A stretch of DNA of 64,000 nucleotides, taken from NCBI RefSeq assembly GCF_017873605.1, contig NZ_JAGGKI010000002.1:124001-188000 (forward strand). The letters are read 5' to 3'. Source of the DNA: Paenibacillus lactis (lineage in GTDB: Bacteria > Bacillota > Bacilli > Paenibacillales > Paenibacillaceae). Both the position numbers and the translations under genes were made by a program. The notes under the pieces were generated by a model. The model was not told the DNA's origin. It ran no database searches and was given only the letters and a program-made list of their open reading frames with translations. This document shows positions 54,843-62,488 of this stretch, one piece after another. Positions within the stretch are counted from its first letter, which is position 1. Every line of letters starts with the position of its first letter.

Positions 54843-55291
54843 GATGGTGCGACTTCCTGCAAGGATCGCTCTCCCTTTGGGATTCGCTGCTCATGCGGCG
54901 CGAACACAATGAGCGGGCTGCTTGCGTGTTTGGTGCGACTTCCTGCGGGGATCGCTCTCCCTTCGGGATTCGCTGCTCATGCGGCGCGAACATAATGAGC
55001 GGGCTGCTTGCTTGTTTGGTGCAACTTCCTGCAAGGATCGCTCTCCCTTCGGGATTTGCTGCTCATGCGGCGCGAACACAATGAGCGGGCTGCTTGCGTG
55101 TTTGGTGCAACTTCCTGCAAGGATCGCTCTCCCTTTGGGATTCGCTGCTCATGTGGCGCGAATACAATGAGCGGCTGCTTGCGTGTTTGGTTCAACTTCC
55201 TGCAAGGATCGCTCTCCCTTTGGGATTCGCTGCTCATGTGGCGCAAACACAATGAGCGGGCTGCTTGCGTTTAGTCGAGCGCGAAGCGAAC
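54843..55291. repeat. 86-bp tandem repeat array between nrdA and nrdB
   Basis: Five near-identical copies begin GATCGCTCTCCCTT at 54864, 54950, 55036, 55122 and 55207 (spacing 86, 86, 86, 85). Each has GGGATTCGCTGCTCATG, then CACAATGAGCGG and TTGGTGCAACTTCCTGCAAG; CGCTGCTCAT/ATGAGCGG forms a short inverted repeat in every unit. The period is not a multiple of three, so it is not a coding repeat. There are no variable spacers, so it is not CRISPR. Confidence 0.93.
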
Positions 55292-55348
55292 ATCCGTTGA
55301 GTAAGCAATAAAAAAGACTACAAGGGTAAGGGTATCCAATCGGAGGAG

Positions 55349-55409
55349 TTTACGTCCGCCTTTGGGAGCCCTTTGCACCCTTCACAATACATTCAGGCAA
55401 AGGGCGGAC
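55349..55409 (+). promoter_or_regulatory. Long inverted repeat upstream of nrdB
   Basis: GTCCGCCTTTG near 55349 can pair with CAAAGGGCGGAC near 55398-55409 (one bulge), about 70 nt before nrdB. It may be a processing site or a small structured leader. Function is unknown. Confidence 0.4.
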
Positions 55410-55480
55410 AACAGCGGCCGGAGAGTGGATACCCGTCCTGTTGATACCCGCCCTACTATAAATGCAAGGAGAGAATGGTT

Positions 55481-56512
55481 ATGCAAATGCAAAAAATATT
55501 CAATACCGAAGCACCTAACCGCTCCACACGGATCATTGAGGGCGAATGCTCAGGGATCCTCAACTGGAACGATATTCGGATGCCTCATATGTACAAGCTG
55601 TACAAGGTGCTGCTGCTGAACCACTGGATCGCGGACGAAATCCCGATGTCCAAGGATGCGCAGCAATTCCCGCACCTTGATCCGGAGGAGCAGCGCACCT
55701 TCAAGATCAACATCTCCCTGCTGGCTGTGCTGGACTCCATGCAGACGATGTTTGTCAGCGACGTGAAGCGCTATTTCACCGACTCCTCGCTTGAGGCCAT
55801 CTCGGCCATTATCGGGCAGCAGGAAGTCGTTCATAACCAATCCTACTCCTATGTGCTCTCCTCGATCGTTACGGAGCAGGAGCAAAAGGAAATTTTCGAA
55901 TACTGGAAGCATGATCCGGTTCTGCTGGAGCGCAATCAGTTCATCTCGAACATTTACCAGAGCTTCCGGGACAATCCGTCGCCGCAATCCTTCTTTGAAG
56001 CGATGGTCGCCGACCTGATTCTCGAGGGCATTTTCTTCTATAGTACGTTCGCCTTCTTCTATAACCTGGCCCGTGATCAGAAGATGATGGCAACGAGCCA
56101 AATGATCTCCTACATTCAGCGTGACGAGAACCAGCATTGCTACTTCTTCGCTGAAGTGTTCAAGCAGCTGCTCAAGGACTTCCCTGAGCTGAACACGAAG
56201 GAGAACATCGATTACGTGTACCGCACGATCGATCGCGCGGTCGAGCTGGAGACGAACTGGGCGCATTACACGCTGAGCAATGTGCGCGGCATTGATCTGA
56301 ACGAGCTGTCCGATTACATCAAATACATCGCCAACCGCCGCATCACCATGATGGGACTGGAGAAAGCGTACGAAGGCGTGGACGTGAACTGCATGCCATG
56401 GATCAAGCCGTTCTCCGACGAAGCGCTGAATGCAACGAAGACTGACTTCTTCGAAGCGAAGTCCCGCAACTACGGGAAAGTCGGCGACGACAACGGGTTT
56501 GACGATCTGTAA
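55481..56512 (+). CDS. nrdB: Class I ribonucleotide reductase beta subunit
   Basis: A 343-residue ferritin-like radical-generating subunit. The dimetal ligands are in ISLLAVLDSMQ (Asp), QQEVVHNQSYSYV (Glu, His), ADLILEGIFF (Glu) and YIQRDENQHCYFF (Glu, His). The Tyr four residues after the first His (HNQSY) fits the stable tyrosyl radical, so this is not a Tyr-less variant. Two ATGs are close: 55475 leaves almost no spacing to AAGGAG, 55481 gives about nine bases and is preferred. It works with NrdA and ends in a strong terminator. A separate promoter inside the repeat-rich spacer is possible. Confidence 0.93.
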   Translation: MQMQKIFNTEAPNRSTRIIEGECSGILNWNDIRMPHMYKLYKVLLLNHWIADEIPMSKDAQQFPHLDPEEQRTFKINISLLAVLDSMQTMFVSDVKRYFTDSSLEAISAIIGQQEVVHNQSYSYVLSSIVTEQEQKEIFEYWKHDPVLLERNQFISNIYQSFRDNPSPQSFFEAMVADLILEGIFFYSTFAFFYNLARDQKMMATSQMISYIQRDENQHCYFFAEVFKQLLKDFPELNTKENIDYVYRTIDRAVELETNWAHYTLSNVRGIDLNELSDYIKYIANRRITMMGLEKAYEGVDVNCMPWIKPFSDEALNATKTDFFEAKSRNYGKVGDDNGFDDL

Positions 56513-56563
56513 GCTGTACTCGCAGGTAAGCCCGGATCTGCCAAGCTTTTATCTCTCATAGAC

Positions 56564-56606
56564 AAAACCTCCGCTATCCCTGCAAAGGGATGGACGGAGG
56601 TTTTTT
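56564..56606 (+). terminator. Terminator of nrdB
   Basis: AAAACCTCCG (56564-56573) pairs with CGGAGGTTTT (56595-56604), with CCCT/AGGG inside, followed by further T. Confidence 0.9.
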
Positions 56607-56784
56607 ACATGGATGACAGGGTGGATGATGAATTTACTTCGATGACATGATGGATGCCATCATGATTTTACTTGGGCGGATGAACTGTTGAATATATTTG
56701 GATGGGCTATATGGATGAATTACTTGGACGGGTTACATGAATGAATTCCCTCTGGACGCGATCCCTCTTCCTGCCCGCCTTTTC

Positions 56785-57726
56785 TTATCCGGCAGCCGCC
56801 CATACCTCGATCTCGACCTTCAGCTCCGGCATCGCAAGCCCCGGCACATAAGCCATCGTCATCGCCGGCGGCCGACCGCCATGGAACTTCGCCCACACCT
56901 CATGGAAATGGCTCCAATCGACCTCTTCCACTGCCCAAATATTGATTTTGACGATATGGTCCGCCGTGAGCGATTCGGCTTCCAGCAACCGCTGAATATT
57001 CGCAAGCGTATGCTCCACCTGCTGCTTCATGTCATCCGGCAGCTTCCCTTCCGGATCGGTTCCGACTTGGCCGGAGAAGACCAGCAGCGCGGCTCCATGC
57101 GGCACCTTGGTGACATGGGTGTACGGACCGAGCGGCGGCGCAATGACGGGCGGGTTGCAACGTTCAATTCCGGACCGCTTCTCCTCATCGGCTTCGTTTA
57201 GGATCGCCAGCGTTTGATGGTCCTCCCACCGTCCGTTGATGTTGACGTTTTTACGGGCGATGCCTTCCTTATGGAACCCGGCCTTCAACAGCACGTTCAT
57301 CGAGCCGAGATTATGCGGCATGACTCCCGCCTCGATCCGGTGGAACCGCAGCTCCTCGAAGGCATGGCGGACGACCAGCCGTACGGCTTCCGTCATGTAC
57401 CCCTGCCCATTGAATGACTTATCCAGAAAATAGCCGATCCAGCAGCTCTGCAAATTCCCACGCACCGGCTCGGTCAGCATGACTTCACCGATGATCTGCC
57501 CGGTGTCCCGCAATACAATGGCATACAGATAGCCTTGATCCGTTTCCCGATCGTCCACCGCCTTCCGGATCCGTTCGATCTGTCCCTCCTTGGTAAAAAA
57601 ATGCTCGTCCCGCTTGCCAGTAAACCGCTGAAAAAACTCCCGATTCTCCTTCTCCAGCTTCAGCAGAGCCTCGGCATCCGAAAGCTCCACCGGCTTCACA
57701 ACAATACGTTCCCCTTGCAGCTGCAT
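56785..57726 (-). CDS. Fusion of RimJ/RimL-type GNAT acetyltransferase and RidA domain
   Basis: A 313-residue two-domain protein. Residues 1-180 form a GNAT acetyltransferase: MQLQGERIVVKPVELSDAEA, GEVMLTEPVRGNLQSCWIGY, FNGQGYMTEAVRLVVRHAFE (acetyl-CoA site) and NLGSMNVLLKAGFHKEG. Residues about 190-313 form a RidA/YjgF-like domain: PPLGPYTHVTKVPHGAALLV, FSGQVGTDPEGKLP and LTADHIVKINIWAVEEVDWS, ending MPELKVEIEVWAAAG. There is no internal start with a ribosome binding site at the joint, so it is one protein. ATG 57724-57726 follows AAAGGAG. Its substrate is unknown; the pairing suggests acetylation of an amine coupled to handling of an imine or endoribonuclease-like RidA activity. Confidence 0.85.
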   Translation of the reverse strand: MQLQGERIVVKPVELSDAEALLKLEKENREFFQRFTGKRDEHFFTKEGQIERIRKAVDDRETDQGYLYAIVLRDTGQIIGEVMLTEPVRGNLQSCWIGYFLDKSFNGQGYMTEAVRLVVRHAFEELRFHRIEAGVMPHNLGSMNVLLKAGFHKEGIARKNVNINGRWEDHQTLAILNEADEEKRSGIERCNPPVIAPPLGPYTHVTKVPHGAALLVFSGQVGTDPEGKLPDDMKQQVEHTLANIQRLLEAESLTADHIVKINIWAVEEVDWSHFHEVWAKFHGGRPPAMTMAYVPGLAMPELKVEIEVWAAAG

Positions 57727-57782
57727 GCAAATCTCTCCTTTTTCGATAGGATGATATGGCCGCATCTCCTATGCGGCAAAAC

Positions 57783-57852
57783 AAAAAAACACCATAGGTT
57801 ATACCTGTGGCGTACGCTGCCGATCCATGCACCACAGGTAAGCGACCTGTGG
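57783..57852 (-). promoter_or_regulatory. Four-segment attenuator-like leader of the GNAT-RidA gene
   Basis: On the minus strand the order is CCACAGGT (57852-57845), ACCTGTGG (57839-57832), CCACAGGT (57810-57803), ACCTATGG (57799-57792), then TGTTTTTTTG. Segments 1:2 and 2:3 pair perfectly, and 3:4 with one mismatch forms a hairpin before the T run. This is the geometry of a transcription attenuator: 3:4 terminator, 2:3 antiterminator, 1:2 blocking the antiterminator. It lies 60-125 nt before the GNAT-RidA start. The trigger is unknown. Confidence 0.5.
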
Positions 57853-57879
57853 CGTTTATTCCACTGTATCCTTACATGA

Positions 57880-58020
57880 TCATGAGGCCGATCGCAGGAT
57901 AACGGTCGCGTTCAGTTTCCAATTGTGGACACACTTCTCCCGTGATTGGCCAAGATCAAAGAAAACAGCGGTGGAGTATCCGATGCCGGGGGACAACGAA
58001 ACAAGCGATCTCTTCTTCAT
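57880..58020 (-). CDS. Possible 46-aa leader peptide or small protein
   Basis: ATG 58018-58020 on the minus strand is preceded by GAGGAGGAGTATTCGG, one of the best ribosome binding sites in the window. The product begins MKKRSLVSLSPGIGYSTAVF and ends NATVILRSAS, stopping 27 nt before the first segment of the attenuator-like leader. Position suggests either a leader peptide or a small gene whose terminator is the leader hairpin. No similarity is recognised. Confidence 0.35.
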   Translation of the reverse strand: MKKRSLVSLSPGIGYSTAVFFDLGQSREKCVHNWKLNATVILRSAS

Positions 58021-58210
58021 CCGAATACTCCTCCTCTTCGTTAAAAAATGAACTTTCCTAACCTGCCGTACGTTCTTAATCCCCCATAGAATACATCATT
58101 TCAAAACGGTTGGCAAATCGCCGCCGCATCCCCTTACCATCCCGATTCTACCTGGACTGAAGGTCTAATCGCAGCTATGGATTTATGACGACAGGAATAT
58201 TCCATAACAA

Positions 58211-58270
58211 CAATAAATTAATATTAATCAATATTAATTTATTGATAAACGATAAAAGTCGTGTTATTAT
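58211..58270 (+). promoter_or_regulatory. Promoter overlapped by a perfect 34-bp palindrome
   Basis: The arms CAATAAATTAATATT (58211-58225) and AATATTAATTTATTG (58230-58244) are perfect inverted copies with a 4-nt spacer. The right arm overlaps TTGATA (58242-58247), which with TATTAT (58265-58270) forms a promoter of 17-bp spacing for the DUF2975/XRE genes. A repressor bound to the palindrome would block it. Confidence 0.7.
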
Positions 58271-58300
58271 GATGAACAATAAATAAGCGAGGTGCATGTT

Positions 58301-58783
58301 ATGAAACAAGGAACAACACTCTTTTTAAGAATCGCGGTTATTCTGATTGGAATTCCGGTTCTTGCTTTGTGCATATTTGTGGTGCCTAATATCGCGAGTT
58401 TCGCGGCTGAATTGTATCCGGACCATGTTTATCTAAAATATCTCGTTTCCATCGATTTGTATGCATCGGCGATCCCCTTTTACTTAGCTCTGTATCAGGC
58501 TTTTAAGCTGTTAAACTACATCGACCAGAATAAAGCCTTCTCCGAATTGTCCGTGAAGGCATTAAAGAGTATTAGGAACTGCGCCATTACGATCAGCATT
58601 TTGTATGCGGCCGGCATGCCGCTCTTCTATCTCCTGGCGGAGAAAGATGATGCCCCGGGGATCATCGTGCTCGGACTGGTCATTATTTTTGCTTCATCCG
58701 TGATCGCCGTCTTTGCCGCTGTTCTCCAAAGACTTTTACAAGAAGCGATTCATATCAAATCCGAAAATGATTTAACGGTCTGA
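58301..58783 (+). CDS. DUF2975 membrane protein
   Basis: A 160-residue protein with four membrane helices (LFLRIAVILIGIPVLALCIF; YLVSIDLYASAIPFYLALYQ; ISILYAAGMPLFYLLA; IIVLGLVIIFASSVIAVFAA). It fits the DUF2975 family, which in Bacillota is regularly followed by a tiny Cro/C1-type regulator, as here. GAGGTG precedes ATG 58301; a GTG at 58292 overlaps that site. The pair is the YoaS/YozG type of B. subtilis. Function is unknown; sensing or control of the regulator by the membrane protein is plausible. Confidence 0.82.
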   Translation: MKQGTTLFLRIAVILIGIPVLALCIFVVPNIASFAAELYPDHVYLKYLVSIDLYASAIPFYLALYQAFKLLNYIDQNKAFSELSVKALKSIRNCAITISILYAAGMPLFYLLAEKDDAPGIIVLGLVIIFASSVIAVFAAVLQRLLQEAIHIKSENDLTV

Positions 58784-58793
58784 GGTGAAAACA

Positions 58794-59033
58794 ATGGCAA
58801 TTATAATCAACATTGATGTGATGCTGGCCAAACGGAAAATGAGTGTTACCGAGCTGTCGGAGAGGGTAGGAATCACCATGGCAAACCTGTCGATATTGAA
58901 GAACGGAAAGGCCAAAGCGATTCGCTTCTCAACGTTAGAAGCCATTTGCAAGGCTTTGGACTGCCAGCCCGGAGATATTTTAGAATACCGCGATGAAGAC
59001 GTCCAGGTTAAACGGGATTCATCAGGGAGTTAG
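58794..59033 (+). CDS. Cro/C1-type (XRE) small transcriptional regulator
   Basis: A 79-residue protein consisting of one helix-turn-helix domain: INIDVMLAKRKMSVTELSER, VGITMANLSILKNGKAKAIR, then FSTLEAICKALDCQPGDILE. This is the YozG-like companion of DUF2975 proteins. GAGGTG precedes ATG 58794 and sits in the end of the preceding gene, so the two are coupled. It is the natural candidate to bind the palindrome at 58211. Confidence 0.88.
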   Translation: MAIIINIDVMLAKRKMSVTELSERVGITMANLSILKNGKAKAIRFSTLEAICKALDCQPGDILEYRDEDVQVKRDSSGS

Positions 59034-59037
59034 TTCA

Positions 59038-59895
59038 ATGAATCCATTCCAGAAGGGGAGCTTGCTCATGGACCATTCAAAAATGGAGACGCGCAGCATG
59101 AGGGCACTACGACAGCTCGTTCGTTTTGGTTGGGAGCAGGCCTTATCGTGCTTGTTTCCGGTCGTTATTTTTGCCTCATTGGCCTTTACGAAATTCGTGC
59201 CGCTTCCCTTCCTTCCGCGCTACGACTGGCTTCTCATTATCTGCCTGCTGATGCAGTGGTGGATGGTGCGTTCCGGGCTTGAAACACGGGATGAACTCAA
59301 AGTGATCACGTTGTTCCACCTGATCGGACTCGCTCTTGAAATTTTCAAGGTTCACATGGGCTCTTGGTCATACCCGGAGGAGGGATATTTTAAAATCTTT
59401 GGCGTGCCTCTGTATAGCGGATTCATGTACGCAAGCGTAGCAAGTTATCTGTGCCAGGCTTGGAGGCGGCTGAAGGTTGAACTGGTGAAATGGCCTCCTT
59501 TCTCGCTCGTTGTAACGCTGGCAGCCGCGATTTATTTAAATTTCTTCACGCACCACTATTGGATCGACGTTCGATGGTGGTTATCCGGACTCGTCATCCT
59601 CGTCTTTTGGCCATCCTGGGTCACCTACGAGGTGAACGGGACTCGTTATCGGATGCCGCTTGCCCTTTCTTTTGTACTTATCGGATTTTTTATATGGGTT
59701 GCCGAAAATATCGCAACATTCTTTGGCGCGTGGAAATATCCAAACCAGGCCGAAGCCTGGAGTCTCGTTCATCTGGGGAAGGTGAGCTCATGGCTCTTAT
59801 TGGTGATTGTCAGCTTTCTGATCGTGGCAACGTTAAAGCTGGTCAAAGGAAAGGGAAAGCATTCCGACAGGAAAGATCACTGGTATAACGGTTAG
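59038..59895 (+). CDS. DUF817 family membrane protein
   Basis: A 285-residue protein with about eight membrane helices. It has FGWEQALSCLFPVVIFASLA, EIFKVHMGSWSYPEEGYFKI, VPLYSGFMYASVASYLCQAW and WVAENIATFFGAWKYPNQ, matching the DUF817 family, which has conserved acidic and aromatic residues in membrane segments but no known function. ATG 59038 follows GGGAG at eight bases; it is four nt past the regulator stop, so it belongs to the same operon. Confidence 0.8.
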   Translation: MNPFQKGSLLMDHSKMETRSMRALRQLVRFGWEQALSCLFPVVIFASLAFTKFVPLPFLPRYDWLLIICLLMQWWMVRSGLETRDELKVITLFHLIGLALEIFKVHMGSWSYPEEGYFKIFGVPLYSGFMYASVASYLCQAWRRLKVELVKWPPFSLVVTLAAAIYLNFFTHHYWIDVRWWLSGLVILVFWPSWVTYEVNGTRYRMPLALSFVLIGFFIWVAENIATFFGAWKYPNQAEAWSLVHLGKVSSWLLLVIVSFLIVATLKLVKGKGKHSDRKDHWYNG

Positions 59896-59910
59896 GGACC
59901 CTGCTATTAA

Positions 59911-59948
59911 AAAAGTCGAATCCTTACATGGTAAGGTTCGACTTTTTT
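59911..59948 (+). terminator. Terminator of the DUF2975/XRE/DUF817 operon
   Basis: AAAAGTCGAATCCTTAC pairs with GTAAGGTTCGACTTTT around ATG (one mismatch), with T continuing. The A-rich left flank lets it act on the convergent gene as well. Confidence 0.85.
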
Positions 59949-59993
59949 AGTGCAGCGTTCTGCTGAAACACGGGTTTTACGAATAAAATCACG

Positions 59994-60752
59994 CTATTCC
60001 TCATCGTCCGCAAACAGTTCGCGCAGCATCGCTCCCCGGTTGTTTACGAATTCCTTGGTGATCATATAATGGTCCGTCTCCTCCAGGCTGGACTCCTCTA
60101 CGCCCTCAGGGGTCAGCTTATAAATGACCGAGTCCGGGTAAGCCATGACAATCGGGGAGTGCGTCGAAATAATGAACTGCGAATCCTCCTGAACCAGATC
60201 ATGGATTCTCCGAAGCAGCGCCATTTGGCGAAACGGGGACAGCGCCGCTTCCGGCTCATCCATAATGTACAGCCCGCTCCCGCGGAACCGGTGCAAAAAG
60301 GTGGCAAAGAAGGATTCCCCGTGCGACTGCGCATGCAAGGATTTTCCTCCGTAGGAATCGTACAGCCCGGGAATCTCCCGCTCCATCGCATCCACCTCGG
60401 ACGCAACGTTGTAGTAGCTCTCCGCCCGGAAGAAGAAGCCGTCCCGCGGTTTGCGGACGCCCCGGACCGTTCGGATGTATTCATACAGCCTCGAATGGGT
60501 TTCCTCGGTAGCGAACGAGAAATTCATCGTTCCCCCTTCCGGATTGAAGCCGAGTGCCGCCGCAATCGCCTCCAGCAGCGTCGATTTGCCCATTCCGTTC
60601 TCCCCAACGATGTAGGTGACCTTCGGATGGAACGTCAAGCCGTCCATCGCGTTTACAGCCGGCAGATTGAAAGGATATTCCCGAAATGAAGGTATCCGGT
60701 CTCTCATAAGCACAACGCTTCGTAAATAAGCCAGCATGGCAGAGCTCTCCAA
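59994..60752 (-). CDS. AAA ATPase of the COG3910 type
   Basis: A 252-residue ABC-like soluble ATPase. Walker A is VGENGMGKSTLLEAIAAALG, the signature region is AQSHGESFFATFLHRF, Walker B is LYIMDEPEAALSPFRQ, and ISTHSPIVMAYP is the His switch. COG3910 members are small predicted ATPases of unknown role. TTG at 60750-60752 has GGAGG eight bases upstream; ATG 60735-60737 (MLAYLRS) is a possible alternative. It is monocistronic. Confidence 0.83.
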   Translation of the reverse strand: MESSAMLAYLRSVVLMRDRIPSFREYPFNLPAVNAMDGLTFHPKVTYIVGENGMGKSTLLEAIAAALGFNPEGGTMNFSFATEETHSRLYEYIRTVRGVRKPRDGFFFRAESYYNVASEVDAMEREIPGLYDSYGGKSLHAQSHGESFFATFLHRFRGSGLYIMDEPEAALSPFRQMALLRRIHDLVQEDSQFIISTHSPIVMAYPDSVIYKLTPEGVEESSLEETDHYMITKEFVNNRGAMLRELFADDEE

Positions 60753-60946
60753 GGGCCTTCCCTCCTTGCGTCCTATGATTAAAATCTACGATTCGGCGGG
60801 TTACATAATGCTCGGCACCTGCTTATCCTGCATCTCCCTATACGACAAGCGCGCATGACGGCTTCATGAAGATAGCCTGCCATGCGCGCAGCATAAGCTT
60901 CGTGGTGAACGAAAAGCCGGTCCTTTTGCCAAAAAGGGGGGCCTTT

Positions 60947-61537
60947 CTATTCCTGCACGATGAATTGGTACAGCTCGTCCACCTTATCCTCGGTAAGATC
61001 ACCGCTGTTGTCGAATACTTTGATCGACGTCTGCGGAATGTCCCAATTCACTTCCGGCACGAAATCCACCCGCTTCTTGAAGTCATCCCAATGGTCCAGC
61101 TTCCACTGGTCCCGCTCCGTTTGGCGATCGATAATCCGCTCCTTCTGCAGATCCATATCCTTTAACGTCACCACGATCACCTTCACGTCCACATCGCTCT
61201 TCGTCAGGCCAGCGGCCGTGATGACCTCCTTGATCCACTCGCGGTTCTTGAGCTCGGCGGTAAACGGCGAAATCATGAATACGTTCTGCCCCGCATTCAA
61301 ATTCTCGATGCAGATATCCTTCGTTGTATCATATTCGAGGTCGCGCAGATTTTCCTTATAGAAGGAAGAGTCCCGGTCATTCGGATCCAGTCCGTTGCTT
61401 TCCAGGAATTTTTCAACAAAACGGCCGCCTACCGTATCGCGGTCAAGAAAAGCGGCCGGTATACGTACCGCAAGCTTCTTGGCAACGGTGGTTTTCCCCG
61501 TCCCTGCGACTCCGACAAAAAACACTAGCTTCTGCAA
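60947..61537 (-). CDS. P-loop nucleoside/small-molecule kinase-like ATPase
   Basis: A 196-residue P-loop protein starting MQKLVFFVGVAGTGKTTVAK (Walker A GVAGTGKTT), with FLDRDTVGGRFVEKFLES, ENLNAGQNVFMISPFTAELK and RIIDRQTERDQWKLDHWDDF, the latter resembling a lid segment of small kinases. It fits the AAA/zeta-toxin-like or shikimate-kinase-like group of phosphotransferases; the substrate is unknown. GGAGGG precedes the ATG. A hairpin with T run near 60905-60945 may end the transcript. Confidence 0.78.
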   Translation of the reverse strand: MQKLVFFVGVAGTGKTTVAKKLAVRIPAAFLDRDTVGGRFVEKFLESNGLDPNDRDSSFYKENLRDLEYDTTKDICIENLNAGQNVFMISPFTAELKNREWIKEVITAAGLTKSDVDVKVIVVTLKDMDLQKERIIDRQTERDQWKLDHWDDFKKRVDFVPEVNWDIPQTSIKVFDNSGDLTEDKVDELYQFIVQE

Positions 61538-61554
61538 TTGCTATCCCTCCACGG

Positions 61555-61584
61555 TTTGATGTATATAGGTTTGATGTATATAGG
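61555..61584. repeat. Two perfect 15-bp direct repeats upstream of the kinase-like gene
   Basis: TTTGATGTATATAGG occurs twice in tandem just upstream of the gene start at 61537, followed by a partial third copy (TTCAAAGTATCTTGG). Position suggests an operator or simple slippage. Confidence 0.6.
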
Positions 61585-61633
61585 TTCAAAGTATCTTGGT
61601 TCCATCTATCAAGTGGCCAGCAGCGGCAAGCGG

Positions 61634-62179
61634 TTAACCGCGCCCGGTCCGGTAACGAGTCTCCTCGATCAGCTCCTCTATCGCTTGAGCCAGGCGCTCT
61701 TGAAGCACCTCCGCTACATCAAAGCCGCCATCCTCCGTACGAGCCACCTGGGCGTCCACCGCATACACGCCGCCGAGAATATGGCGGGCTCCGATTGAGG
61801 AGAGCACGGGCTTCAGTGAATAATCAATCGCCAGCAAATGTGCCAATGAACCGCCGATAAAGAGCGGAAGCACGATTTTCCCGGCCAGGCCCTTCTGCGG
61901 AATCAAATCCAGAAACGTCTTAAGCACCCCCGTATAGGAAGCCTTATATACCGGACTCGCTACAATGACGGCATCGGCCTCGGCGACGAGGCCGTTCGCT
62001 TTGACGATATGCTCGCTCTCGAATTTGGTATGGATCAGATCCTCAGGCGGAAGTGAAGCAACATCAATCCGGCTCACCTCGAAATTCGCGGCAGTCAGCG
62101 CCTGCTCGGCATATTCCATAATCGCATTCAAGCGGGAGCCTGCTGTCGGACTCCCGTTAATGATGACAGCTTTCGCCAT
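61634..62179 (-). CDS. ssuE: NADPH-dependent FMN reductase (SsuE type)
   Basis: A 181-residue flavodoxin-like reductase. It has INGSPTAGSRLNAIMEYAEQ (FMN phosphate loop), DAVIVASPVYKASYTGVLKT (the SPxY...GxLK motif of SsuE) and GSLAHLLAIDYSLKPVLSSI. SsuE supplies reduced FMN to alkanesulfonate monooxygenase. GAGGTG precedes ATG 62177-62179; a longer frame to 62203 is rejected. No ssuABCD genes are adjacent, so the partner monooxygenase is elsewhere or different. Confidence 0.83.
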   Translation of the reverse strand: MAKAVIINGSPTAGSRLNAIMEYAEQALTAANFEVSRIDVASLPPEDLIHTKFESEHIVKANGLVAEADAVIVASPVYKASYTGVLKTFLDLIPQKGLAGKIVLPLFIGGSLAHLLAIDYSLKPVLSSIGARHILGGVYAVDAQVARTEDGGFDVAEVLQERLAQAIEELIEETRYRTGRG

Positions 62180-62488
62180 TTTTCTCACCTCGGTTATTTT
62201 CATAATGTTTCCGTCATCCCCTCCCGGACGCCCTCGCTAATGTCCCCCGTCGGGAAAGATCGGACGGTATGTATGCTCCACTTCCATATACCAAGGCTTT
62301 ACATAAACGCACCCGCAAAGTCTTCGTTCATCAATAAGGGCCGTCAGCCCTCCCGGAACGTTACGGAATGTCAAATCAGAGCAAATTAGTCAGAATTATT
62401 ATCATCGTATCAATGTGTCTGCGTCTTTGTCAATGGACGCCTACGACATATAACGCTCTGCAGGCAGTGCATGAACATGGACGATTCA

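Noticed and set aside
54843..55291. CRISPR array
   Set aside because: Units are near-identical over the whole 86 bp with no variable spacers, and no cas genes are present.
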